A DNA stretch of 64,000 bases from Polynucleobacter hirudinilacicola. Its GTDB lineage: Bacteria > Pseudomonadota > Gammaproteobacteria > Burkholderiales > Burkholderiaceae. Shown in pieces: positions 35,442-43,424 of this stretch. The number at the start of each line of letters is the position of its first letter. The stretch's first letter is position 1. Under the pieces are notes generated by a model. That model made no database searches. It was given only the letters and a program-made list of their open reading frames with translations, and was not told the DNA's origin. Where the stretch lies: positions 1-64,000 of the forward strand of contig NZ_NAIA01000003.1 in the NCBI RefSeq assembly GCF_002192535.1, read 5' to 3'. The position numbers and the translations under genes were made by a program.

Positions 35442-36695
35442 ATGAATCTTCGCGCCTCCTGCTTACTACTGGCCCTCACTCTTGCTGGCTGCTCTAGCGC
35501 GCCAACACAGCCAACCAAGCCAGAGCAACCCATCGTAAACCAAGCTGATGATGCCGTCTCTGAAGTGCGGTTTAGTCAAAACATCAATGAACTCCTAAAC
35601 CAAGTTTCCCAAACCCAAGAAATCCCTCTACAAAGCCTAGAATTAGGCTTTCTTGATGCTAAAACGATTCCTTCCATACGCAAATTGGTATTACCCCCAT
35701 CCGGGACTTTTAAGAAAAATTGGCTGGCATACCGCAAGCGCTTCATCGAACCAGTTCGCCTGAAGGCTGGAAAGGCCTTTTGGGAAGAAAATCAGGCTTT
35801 TTTAAGTCAAGTCGAACAGGATTCTGGGGTTCCCGTGGAGATCATTGTTGCCATTATTGGCATTGAGACCATTTATGGGCGCCAGACCGGTAATTTTCGG
35901 GTTAAGGATGTCCTTTCAACCCTTGCATTTAGCTACCCTGAGACACCCAATAAGCCAGCCCGTGAACAACTTTTTAAGGATCAACTGAAAGAACTCATTC
36001 TTTTATGTTGGACTGAAGCGGGTGGAAAGTTGCCAGCAAAGAACAGTATCCAGGGCGTCAACAGCGCTCGCTTTAGCGCTTGCCTCAATCAAAATAGCTC
36101 CTATGCTGGCGCCATTGGTTTACCGCAATTCATGCCCAGTAGTATTCGCAGCTTTGCAGTCGATGGTGATGGCGACGGAAAAATTGATTTAAAGCAGAGC
36201 CCTAAAGATGCGATTGCCAGTGTTGGTAACTTCATGAAAATGCATGGCTGGCAAAGCGGCATGCCAATTTCTTTTCCCATCCAATCTATTAGCATAGCGG
36301 CCGCCAAAGAGCTCGCTGATGGACAACCACAACTAAAATATACAGTTCAAGAGCTGATTGAAAAAGGTATTTTGACCAAGCAACAAGGTGATTTGCAAAG
36401 CGGTGGTGTTGAGCCCAGTAGCAAAGCATTTATTGTGGACCTACCCTATCCAGATAAAGATGGTTCAGACCAAGTCCAGTATTTTGTGGGCTTAAATAAC
36501 TTTCTGACAATTGTTCAATACAACCGCAGTTATTTCTATGCACAAAGTGTTGCTGAGTTTGCAGAAGCCTTGGGATACAAGAATCAAAGCGTAGTACCAG
36601 TCGAAAATACTGGCAAAGCAAAGGACACCAAAAGTACTAGTGAAAAATTGAAGCCCAAGAAATCTAGCGCAAAGAAAAAACCTAAAGTAAATTAA
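35442..36695 (+). CDS. mltB: Lytic murein transglycosylase B (lipoprotein)
   Basis: This outer-membrane lipoprotein (417 residues) cleaves peptidoglycan with formation of 1,6-anhydromuramic acid. The signal ends in the lipobox LAGC (Cys17). The catalytic Glu142 lies in AIIGIETIYGRQTGNF, and the SLT-2 fold continues with SSYAGAIGLPQFMPSSI and DGDGDGKIDL. There is no separate peptidoglycan-binding domain, but a Lys-rich tail ends the protein. The last 4 bp overlap the stop of the convergent cysM gene. Confidence 0.93.
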   Translation: MNLRASCLLLALTLAGCSSAPTQPTKPEQPIVNQADDAVSEVRFSQNINELLNQVSQTQEIPLQSLELGFLDAKTIPSIRKLVLPPSGTFKKNWLAYRKRFIEPVRLKAGKAFWEENQAFLSQVEQDSGVPVEIIVAIIGIETIYGRQTGNFRVKDVLSTLAFSYPETPNKPAREQLFKDQLKELILLCWTEAGGKLPAKNSIQGVNSARFSACLNQNSSYAGAIGLPQFMPSSIRSFAVDGDGDGKIDLKQSPKDAIASVGNFMKMHGWQSGMPISFPIQSISIAAAKELADGQPQLKYTVQELIEKGILTKQQGDLQSGGVEPSSKAFIVDLPYPDKDGSDQVQYFVGLNNFLTIVQYNRSYFYAQSVAEFAEALGYKNQSVVPVENTGKAKDTKSTSEKLKPKKSSAKKKPKVN

Positions 36696-37603
36696 GCTGG
36701 GAACACACCGGTAGATAGGTAGCGATCGCCACGATCGCAAACAATAAAGACAATCGTAGCATTCTCAACCTGACGTGCAATGCGCAGAGCTACTACTAAA
36801 GCACCGCCGGCTGAGATACCGCAGAAGATGCCCTCTTCAGCCGCTAGGCGGCGAGCCATTTCTTCCGCATCTGCTTGAGTGACATATTCGATGCGGTCAA
36901 CTTTATCCCCCTGATAAATTTTCGGCAAATACTCTGGGGCCCATTTGCGGATTCCCGGAATTTGCGAACCCTCTTCAGGCTGTGCACCAATAATCTGAAT
37001 GTCAGGATTCATTGACTTGAGATAGGTTGATACACCAGTAATCGTTCCAGTAGTTCCCATTGCAGAAATAAAATGGGTGACTTGACCATCAGTGTCACGC
37101 CAAATCTCTGGTCCGGTAGTTTCAATATGAGCCCGAGGATTATCTGGATTGGCAAACTGATCTAGCAATCTACCGCGTCCCTCTCGTTGTAGTTGGAGAG
37201 CATAATCGCGCGCAAACTCCATACCACCAGAAGCCGCTGTCAGGATCAACTCAGCTCCATAGGCAGCCATACTTTGACGGCGCTCAATACTTTGATTCTC
37301 TGGCATAACTAATACCATCTTGTAACCTAACATCGCAGCCGTCATCGCCAAAGCAATACCGGTGTTGCCACTAGTTGCTTCAATCAAGGTATCGCCAGGT
37401 TTAATTTCGCCACGCTCTTGCGCACGCATGATCATCGACAGCGCAGGTCGGTCTTTCACCGACCCGGCTGGATTATTTCCTTCTAACTTACCCAAAATCA
37501 CATTATTGCGAGTCGAGTTCTCGAGCCCGGGAATACGTTGCAACTGAACTAAGGGCGTATTGCCTACAGTTTGTGAAATAGTCAGGTAAGAAGGTTTGCT
37601 CAT
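36692..37603 (-). CDS. cysM: Cysteine synthase B
   Basis: This 303-residue PLP enzyme makes L-cysteine from O-acetylserine and sulfide or thiosulfate. The PLP lysine is Lys50 in NPAGSVKDRPAL, the phosphate loop is EATSGNTGIALAM, and the C-terminal Ser lies in GISAGGALV. The short length and SVKDR (where CysK has SIKDR) favour CysM. It is convergent with mltB and follows the ComEA-like gene. Confidence 0.93.
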   Translation of the reverse strand: MSKPSYLTISQTVGNTPLVQLQRIPGLENSTRNNVILGKLEGNNPAGSVKDRPALSMIMRAQERGEIKPGDTLIEATSGNTGIALAMTAAMLGYKMVLVMPENQSIERRQSMAAYGAELILTAASGGMEFARDYALQLQREGRGRLLDQFANPDNPRAHIETTGPEIWRDTDGQVTHFISAMGTTGTITGVSTYLKSMNPDIQIIGAQPEEGSQIPGIRKWAPEYLPKIYQGDKVDRIEYVTQADAEEMARRLAAEEGIFCGISAGGALVVALRIARQVENATIVFIVCDRGDRYLSTGVFPA

Positions 37604-37644
37604 AAAGCCATTTTAGCCATAAGCCCACCTACACGCGAAAGGGT

Positions 37645-38073
37645 TTAATTTCTGCGACCTGCTCCCGCACGCTCCGGCTGATGGCGATGACTATTTTGAT
37701 TACGAGAATGACGTCTGCCAGAGGGGCCACCCTCCTTCTGAGTTCTACCATTTGGCTCCCGAAAAGAGCCGGGAGCCTCAATTATTAAACCGTTATCCAC
37801 CATCTTTTCGACGGATCTCATCCCAATGCCGCGGACTCGTTTCTGTAAGTCATTGGCATCTTGAAAGTGGCCGCCATCCAAACGCTCATTAATGATGGTT
37901 TTTGCCTTAGAGGGCCCAATACCTTTAATGCTCTCTAACTCTGATTGGGTAGCAGTATTCACATTGATTGGGGATGCATTAGTAACGCCAAGGGCAGAAA
38001 CAGTCAATACTGCAGCAAGTGCAGCAGATCTCACTAAATCAGTTACAACACCAATATTCAAATATCGACTCAT
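37645..38073 (-). CDS. ComEA-like helix-hairpin-helix protein with basic tail
   Basis: This 142-residue protein has an N-terminal signal/anchor (LVRSAALAAVLTVSALGVTNA) and then a ComEA-type helix-hairpin-helix domain (INVNTATQSELESIKGIGPSKAKTIINER, RVRGIGMRSVEKMV). Periplasmic ComEA binds incoming DNA during transformation. After about residue 98 the sequence becomes a disordered-looking tail rich in Arg, Gly, Asn and His. GGAG stands 5 nt before the ATG at 38073, which I prefer to an ATG 12 codons upstream. A terminator-like hairpin ends only 20 bp before the start. No other competence gene is adjacent. Confidence 0.85.
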   Translation of the reverse strand: MSRYLNIGVVTDLVRSAALAAVLTVSALGVTNASPINVNTATQSELESIKGIGPSKAKTIINERLDGGHFQDANDLQKRVRGIGMRSVEKMVDNGLIIEAPGSFREPNGRTQKEGGPSGRRHSRNQNSHRHQPERAGAGRRN

Positions 38074-38092
38074 AAGTTCTCCAGTAGTAAAT

Positions 38093-38124
38093 AAAAAATC
38101 CACGAACACAAAGTGCGCGTGGAT
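38093..38124 (-). terminator. Intrinsic terminator between the CHAT operon and the ComEA-like gene
   Basis: ATCCACG (38098-38104) pairs with CGTGGAT (38118-38124), with further pairing inside the 13-base loop, and the minus strand continues as a T-run (38098-38093). It lies about 80 bp after the hydrolase stop and only 20 bp before the comEA-like start, so it may end the CHAT operon, attenuate comEA, or both. Confidence 0.75.
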
Positions 38125-38206
38125 CGTTTACAACGAATGGCTATGAGTATAGTTGACTTAAAACTTGAGTAGACGCAGTAATCAGTAAAGTCTGATAGTG
38201 TGCTAT

Positions 38207-38944
38207 TTATTGGCTCAGAATAAATTTGGCAGCACGCCTGACTAGCTCTGGCTCAGTTTGATTAAAGCCATGGTATCCAAAAGAATCACAAACATTACCT
38301 TCACTGATACCACCTTCAATAATCTCTAGCTGAGAAATATAGTTTTTAGGTCTTGATGAAATAATGTATTCGGAGGCGGAAAGAGGTGTACCAGCACACT
38401 GATCATTGATATGATGAATTGCCAAAACGGGGAACTGAGGGTCGTCACTCAATCTGGCGGTTCGTACCGTCCCCGCAATAATAATTCCGGCTAGTGAGTT
38501 TGTCTTTACTTGATTTGCATAATATGTAGCGGTAGATGTCCCCATGCTATGACCAAAAATCCAAATCGGCAAGCCAGTTTTACTTTTATAAAAACTAAGC
38601 ACTTCACCCACTCTTTTGAGGTGATCTTCTTGATCTCTGCGATCACCCCTTTTTAGGTCGCCTAAGTCATATGGAGTGTCGACTAGGACAGCATCAATCT
38701 GATATTGTGCCCAGAGGTCAATTGAACGGACAAAGGTGTGACGATTTCTAGTCGTGCCGTCATCTTTCAGACGTAGCATGCCCCCGCCACCTGGAAATAA
38801 CAGAACTAGGGCTTTTGGATTTTTAGCATCCACCAAAAGTGTACGTGTAGGGGCATCCTGTTGATGCGGGACATCAAATACCTGCCCATGGGCGGCAATG
38901 CTAATTTGACATAGACACCATGCCAATAAAAATCTAGTTACCAA
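38207..38944 (-). CDS. Exported alpha/beta hydrolase, last gene of the CHAT operon
   Basis: This is a serine-hydrolase-like protein. The nucleophile elbow is GHSMGTST, and an early turn LVLLFPGGGGML could form the oxyanion hole; HHINDQCAG and FGYHGFNQTE supply candidate Asp and His. The signal peptide VTRFLLAWCLCQISIAAHGQ begins at a TTG (38944) with AAGGGA just upstream, so I choose that start (245 residues); an ATG at 39010 would add 22 residues. It overlaps the end of the small membrane-protein gene. The substrate is unknown. It belongs to the six-gene CHAT operon by strand and overlap. Confidence 0.75.
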   Translation of the reverse strand: MVTRFLLAWCLCQISIAAHGQVFDVPHQQDAPTRTLLVDAKNPKALVLLFPGGGGMLRLKDDGTTRNRHTFVRSIDLWAQYQIDAVLVDTPYDLGDLKRGDRRDQEDHLKRVGEVLSFYKSKTGLPIWIFGHSMGTSTATYYANQVKTNSLAGIIIAGTVRTARLSDDPQFPVLAIHHINDQCAGTPLSASEYIISSRPKNYISQLEIIEGGISEGNVCDSFGYHGFNQTEPELVRRAAKFILSQ

Positions 38945-39275
38945 TGATTCCCTTAAGACCAGTATAAATCGATACAGCGGTAGTGCCCAATGCAACAACC
39001 GTTCCACCATACTCTTGCAAGGTTTTCATTAAGCCATGTACATTTTTTATAGATGCTCCACCATCTTTTAAATTTAATGATGCAACTTTCATCATCGAAT
39101 TTACAAGACCAGCTCTTCTGGCTCTTTGCTTAGCCAAGTATGAAACTCTACCCAGCAGCATGCCCGTTAAGAAACTAAACGCAATGCTGACGGAATACTC
39201 TAATACCTCTTTCCATTCAAAGAGATTCTGGGGCAATACAGGCGTTTTATCTACCAGGCTCGTAATCCAACTCAT
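38934..39275 (-). CDS. Small membrane protein of unknown function in the CHAT operon
   Basis: This 113-residue protein has one clear membrane segment (around residues 28-46, YSVSIAFSFLTGMLLGRVSYL), an amphipathic basic middle (AKQRARRAGLVNSMMKVASL) and a second hydrophobic stretch at the C terminus (GGTVVALGTTAVSIYTGLKGIIG). I do not recognise the family. Its start overlaps the zinc-ribbon gene by 29 bp, and its end overlaps the hydrolase start, so it is translated as part of the operon. No strong ribosome-binding site is seen, which fits coupling. Confidence 0.65.
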   Translation of the reverse strand: MSWITSLVDKTPVLPQNLFEWKEVLEYSVSIAFSFLTGMLLGRVSYLAKQRARRAGLVNSMMKVASLNLKDGGASIKNVHGLMKTLQEYGGTVVALGTTAVSIYTGLKGIIGN

Positions 39276-39726
39276 ACCAATGACTGAGGAGATCGACCAA
39301 AAAAATTACCCCAATAAACCAAGGAAATAATTTATATGCGCTCTTATTAAATAATGCATAAGCAAATGGCAGTGGTAGGACCATTGAAATAATACGCAGA
39401 TAGAGCATCTTGGTGTCATACACCACCACAATCAACCAATGTGCTGTGAGTAACAGTAGTAATGGGATGATGAGATATAAAGCAATATCTGATATCCACT
39501 GTAATGAAGACCTTTTTTCCAGCTTTTGATTTTGCTCATCTAATAACTGTTCTAGCTCAGCTATTCTGAGCTCATAAAGCTCTGGGCTTGGTACTGCTGC
39601 TAATTGCCCCTCCAGATCTGCAACCTTCGCCATCATTGGCTTAAATAAATAGAGGTCGCGACTACAGGTTTTGCAGACGTAAGCTTCTTTAGAAACCTCT
39701 GAAAGGCAATATGGGCAATTCATCAT
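39247..39726 (-). CDS. Zinc-ribbon, coiled-coil membrane protein in the CHAT operon
   Basis: This 159-residue protein starts with a zinc ribbon (CPYCLSEV...YVCKTCSRDLYLFKP, two CxxC pairs). A predicted coiled coil follows at about residues 32-72 (LEGQLAAVPSPELYELRIAELEQLLDEQNQKLEK), then two or three membrane segments (about 82-101, 108-125 and 132-147). The zinc ribbon would face the cytoplasm. I do not know a function for this arrangement. It overlaps the Ig-like gene by ATGA and the next gene by 29 bp. It could carry a signal across the membrane from the periplasmic members of the operon; this is inference. Confidence 0.75.
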   Translation of the reverse strand: MMNCPYCLSEVSKEAYVCKTCSRDLYLFKPMMAKVADLEGQLAAVPSPELYELRIAELEQLLDEQNQKLEKRSSLQWISDIALYLIIPLLLLLTAHWLIVVVYDTKMLYLRIISMVLPLPFAYALFNKSAYKLFPWFIGVIFLVDLLSHWYELDYEPGR

Positions 39727-40160
39727 TTATTCACTACTAAATTTAATACTGAATTAGTCTCGCGACCTTCAGAGTCTTTAACAGTGACCCGTATTGTGTG
39801 CGTTCCTGGAGGAACTTCTGCTTTAGCAAAATCAATACCATTTGCTGAGATTGCATTTTTAAGGCGCGGGGTGAGATCAACAAAGGGCGACTTCATGTAA
39901 ACCACTTTCACAGAACTAGGATCAATCTTTGCATCGCCACGTGGCTCAAAGTTCACTTTGAAATCAAATGGAGCGGCTACCGGCGTATCGGCCTCAGGTG
40001 ATGTCAATTTAATCGCAGGGCCACGAGAGATTCCACGGGTAGCTAAAGTGCCGGCAGCTGGTGGAAGGGCTGCCTCTTTACTAGTAATTAAAGGAGCAGA
40101 AATTGCCACCTGCGTGGCAATCATTAGTGAAGTGATTAGTAATACCTTGGCTAATTTCAT
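39723..40160 (-). CDS. Secreted Ig-like domain protein in the CHAT operon
   Basis: This 145-residue protein has a Sec signal peptide (MKLAKVLLITSLMIATQVAISA), a linker of about 25 residues that contains LATRG (39-43), and one immunoglobulin-like or Big-type beta domain (IKLTSPEADTPVAAPFDFKVNFEP, then GTHTIRVTVKDSEGRETNSVLNLVV). It is predicted to be periplasmic. LATRG also occurs in both upstream CHAT proteases, with different codons in each gene. GAGG precedes the start. It lies 44 bp after the second CHAT gene and overlaps the zinc-ribbon gene by ATGA. Confidence 0.78.
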   Translation of the reverse strand: MKLAKVLLITSLMIATQVAISAPLITSKEAALPPAAGTLATRGISRGPAIKLTSPEADTPVAAPFDFKVNFEPRGDAKIDPSSVKVVYMKSPFVDLTPRLKNAISANGIDFAKAEVPPGTHTIRVTVKDSEGRETNSVLNLVVNK

Positions 40161-40204
40161 GAAAACCTCAAATAGTTAAAAATACAAGTTCTTTAGTTAT
40201 AAAT

Positions 40205-43200
40205 TCAATCACCAACCACTACAAAAGGGGCCCAGAACAAGGGGTGAGCATAAGCGTACTTCATGTTACCGCCTTCCTTCATGCCGCCTTGATCAATTTG
40301 ATTGAGCATTGCCTGTCTTAGGAGCTCAGCCTTGCTAGTTCCCTGAGCTTTTTGCTGACTTTTAAAGAGGTCTGTCATTAAAGATCGAGAGGCAACTGAA
40401 TCTACTGGCCAGTTTGATACTAAGAGTGCTTTAGCACCAGCAAAGAAGAAGGCTCTGCCAAGACCTGAGACTGCCTCAGAACCAGCCCCCTCACCAGCGG
40501 CGGTATTGCATGCAGAGAGCACTACCCAGTCAGCGTCTAACTTTAACGCAATTACCTTATCCATAGTCAGAAGGCCGTCATCTTTATCACCCGTGACATC
40601 AGGAGACGATAGTGCTAGCGCAGGTTGAGTTAAGCCATTAAGCTCTCCAGGCACTAAGCCATGCGTAGAGAACATGACGACTTTGCGGTCTGATAAATCC
40701 ATTGAAGTTACCTGCCTCACGCTAGCTTGCTTATGCAAAAAGATATCACTAGGCTGAGCGCCAACTACTTTAGCAATTTCTTCGATTTCTAAACTAGTGT
40801 CAGGTAAACGCGGGAGCAGGGCTAACTCTGCTGAACTTACTCCAGAAGTCTTAGGTGCACTTCTTAATTTCAAAGGCATACCTCTTGTAGCAAGCTGTGT
40901 TGAGGGACTTTTTTGAGCACTTTTTTCCTGAGCGCTACTGAAGTAGGGGTCACCGAAACCAACGAAATTCTTTCGATTAGGATTACCCTCAGGAAGAGTT
41001 CTTAAAGCCGTGAGAGCAGTTACAGAAGGTACCTGAGCAACTGCGATATCTCTCGTAAGCCATGGAACTGACTTATAGCCAGCGAAAGCAATTGCGCCAC
41101 CTTTTGCTGGCTGATTTGTTGCACGAGTAACTAGCAACGATATTGGTAACTGACCCAGCTCTGCATGAGGTACAACTAACATGACTTTTTTGCCTTTAAA
41201 GCCCGCCTCTACTGGCGCCAAAATTTCCTGATACAGCTTAAACGCTAATGCAACATCAAAAGGAGGTATTTCATCAATTGTTGATACACCAGGATCGAGC
41301 GCTTTTCGCAATTGCGCTACTTCCTTAGCCATTTGCTTACGGCCAATTGATAGTTGTGAAAACTGCGCTCCTTGCTTACTGATCGCCCAAACATAGCCGG
41401 TGTTTTCAGAAAAATACCACGATACAAGTACCTCATCAGCCTTCAATAGCCGCTGGGTTCGCTCAATTGAAGCAGGCTTAGGCTCAACCAGCTCCGCATA
41501 GTCAGGAAACTTTTTCTCAATCTCTTTTTTAAGCGCTTCACGCTGTAATTTAAATGCCTCTATATCTGACCGAATCTTTCCTTGAACTGCAGGCAATTGC
41601 TGATCAGGAGATGCTGAACGTAAGCCCGTTAATAATTCTGAGAGCGTATTAATGCGTCTTTGTAAGTCCTGCTCCTGCCGCGCTAGAACAGCTAATTGCG
41701 GATCCTTGATACTTGCTCGAGCAGCGCTGGCAGTCAGAGCCCTCTGAACGCCACTTCCCCTGGCAATATCAGCAATCTGGAAAGCCTGTGCTGCAGCAGT
41801 TGCTGTTTGAGTTGGATCAGTTTTTGCCGTATTTGCTAATGAGGCTAAATAGCTCTCCAATAGAAAGGTCATGCGTTGTTGTTGCTTAATACTTGTGGTG
41901 TCATTCTCTGCATCGTTGCGAGCTTGATCGATCAAGATAGGCATGGATAACTTAAATGCAGCATCTGCCTCAGACCATTTATTTTCAGCTTGCAAACTTG
42001 CTGCATCAAATGCCCGAATCATAGCCAATCGAGGAGAATTTTTATCGGCGCTAAGCTCCTGCCTCTGAAGCATGCCTGTTACCATCTCATTGGCTTGGTT
42101 AGACTTACCAGTCTTAAGCATTGCTAAAACCCAATCTAGATCCCCAAATTGATAGCTTTTTGCAATCTCTGGGTCTGTTTTAATGCCAGTAGCCATCTCC
42201 TCAAAAACTTGATTGGCCTCAGCATATTTTCCGTCCGCTACCAGCGCAGAACCTAATGATCGCTGGGCTAGGGCTAGTGTGCTATTAGCGCCTGTTGCAC
42301 CAGCAGCCTTAACGGTACTCACAGCTAACTTAGATAGAAGAACGGCCTCAGCATATCTTCCTTGCTCATTGACGATGGTAGCCAGACTTCTTAGACCACG
42401 AGCAACTTCGATTGAATTTGAACCAAAGCTGGATAAAGAAAGGGTGATTGATTTTCGAGCATAGTATTCGGCATCAATTAATTTTCGCTGTCGTAGCAAG
42501 ACGTTGGCTAAATTTAATTCACGGTTGGAGATCTGCGTGACATAAACCCGTGGATTATTAGAGGCATCAGTAGCAGACCTTACCTCATCTCCAACCACAT
42601 CAATTTTTGATGAACTATTTTTAACTTTTTGATACTGCAGCTCTAGTAAATACAGAGTCTTTCTCAGAGATCGCTCACTCTCTAACCATTGCCCCTGTCC
42701 TGAAAAATAAATTCCGCGAGCACTCTCATAGGCCACCTCCCAATTTGAACCAAACTCCATATAACCTCGAGACCTTTTCAGGCTACTGAGAGTGGCATCC
42801 ATGATCTCTAGCTCTTTTTTTGCTGCTTCAAAGTTTCCTGAATTTACATAATATGTAATTAGCAATCTACCCATGGTCATCTGAAAACCACTCAGATTGG
42901 GTAAGGCTGACAATTGATGTGCTTGAGCTTTTCGAATAAGAGATATAGCGACAGACTGCTTGCCAACAGAATTTTCCAGAACGCTTAAATTAATCAGATC
43001 ATTTAAGTACAAGCGAGAATTTGTGGATGGATACTTGTTTACTGCTATCTCTAAGTTTTTCAGAGCCTCGCCAGTATTTCCTAGGTCTTCAAAGGCTGCT
43101 GATCGCCTAGTATAAAAATGATTCAGGACTTCGTTATCTTGTGAGGTAGGCAAAGGCACTGCCACTACTTTTTGCGCACGTTCAACAATCGCTAAGTCTG

Positions 43201-43366
43201 GTTTGGTTTGCTCCACCAGTTTGAGGATGTCTTTAATATCTCTAGGTGGAGCTTTAATACTCTCAATATCCACCTCTTCCTTGATAGTTGTAGCCAAGGC
43301 GGTGACTGAGAACAACAAAATTCCACAGCCAATCAAGAATGAAGGGATTACAGTGTGCCTGCGCAT
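40205..43366 (-). CDS. Exported TPR-CHAT (caspase-like) protease, downstream copy
   Basis: This 1,053-residue protein has a signal peptide (MRRHTVIPSFLIGCGILLFSVTALA) and a KAPPRDIKDIL segment just after it. A long array of TPR-like helices (about 50-550) and a helical linker rich in Gln/Arg follow, then a CHAT domain (about 638-1053). The catalytic dyad is intact: His902 in FSTHGLVPG and Cys953 in LSACNTAAGEGAG. CHAT peptidases belong to clan CD with caspases and separases and cut after a specific residue. LATRG lies at 825-829, about 75 residues before the catalytic His. The gene is a paralogue of the one 58 bp upstream; the last 111 residues are identical. The substrate is unknown. Confidence 0.88.
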   Translation of the reverse strand: MRRHTVIPSFLIGCGILLFSVTALATTIKEEVDIESIKAPPRDIKDILKLVEQTKPDLAIVERAQKVVAVPLPTSQDNEVLNHFYTRRSAAFEDLGNTGEALKNLEIAVNKYPSTNSRLYLNDLINLSVLENSVGKQSVAISLIRKAQAHQLSALPNLSGFQMTMGRLLITYYVNSGNFEAAKKELEIMDATLSSLKRSRGYMEFGSNWEVAYESARGIYFSGQGQWLESERSLRKTLYLLELQYQKVKNSSSKIDVVGDEVRSATDASNNPRVYVTQISNRELNLANVLLRQRKLIDAEYYARKSITLSLSSFGSNSIEVARGLRSLATIVNEQGRYAEAVLLSKLAVSTVKAAGATGANSTLALAQRSLGSALVADGKYAEANQVFEEMATGIKTDPEIAKSYQFGDLDWVLAMLKTGKSNQANEMVTGMLQRQELSADKNSPRLAMIRAFDAASLQAENKWSEADAAFKLSMPILIDQARNDAENDTTSIKQQQRMTFLLESYLASLANTAKTDPTQTATAAAQAFQIADIARGSGVQRALTASAARASIKDPQLAVLARQEQDLQRRINTLSELLTGLRSASPDQQLPAVQGKIRSDIEAFKLQREALKKEIEKKFPDYAELVEPKPASIERTQRLLKADEVLVSWYFSENTGYVWAISKQGAQFSQLSIGRKQMAKEVAQLRKALDPGVSTIDEIPPFDVALAFKLYQEILAPVEAGFKGKKVMLVVPHAELGQLPISLLVTRATNQPAKGGAIAFAGYKSVPWLTRDIAVAQVPSVTALTALRTLPEGNPNRKNFVGFGDPYFSSAQEKSAQKSPSTQLATRGMPLKLRSAPKTSGVSSAELALLPRLPDTSLEIEEIAKVVGAQPSDIFLHKQASVRQVTSMDLSDRKVVMFSTHGLVPGELNGLTQPALALSSPDVTGDKDDGLLTMDKVIALKLDADWVVLSACNTAAGEGAGSEAVSGLGRAFFFAGAKALLVSNWPVDSVASRSLMTDLFKSQQKAQGTSKAELLRQAMLNQIDQGGMKEGGNMKYAYAHPLFWAPFVVVGD
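40212..40545. repeat. 334-bp near-identical repeat, copy in the downstream CHAT gene
   Basis: This segment matches 43432-43765 with only two base differences over 334 bp. It encodes the last ~111 residues of the CHAT domain, including the catalytic Cys. Directly beyond 40545 the two genes diverge at synonymous sites. Confidence 0.95.
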
Positions 43367-43381
43367 AGGATTTCCCTAGTT

Positions 43382-43401
43382 TTTATAAGGGATATATTAG
43401 C
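43382..43401 (-). promoter_or_regulatory. Conserved leader element before the downstream CHAT gene
   Basis: On the minus strand this reads GCTAATATATCCCTTATAAA, nearly the same as the element before the upstream CHAT gene and at the same distance (15 nt) from the start codon. It is AT-rich and may hold a -10 promoter element, so this copy may have its own promoter inside the operon. Confidence 0.5.
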
Positions 43402-43424
43402 GGAACTTTGAAAAATAGAACCGC

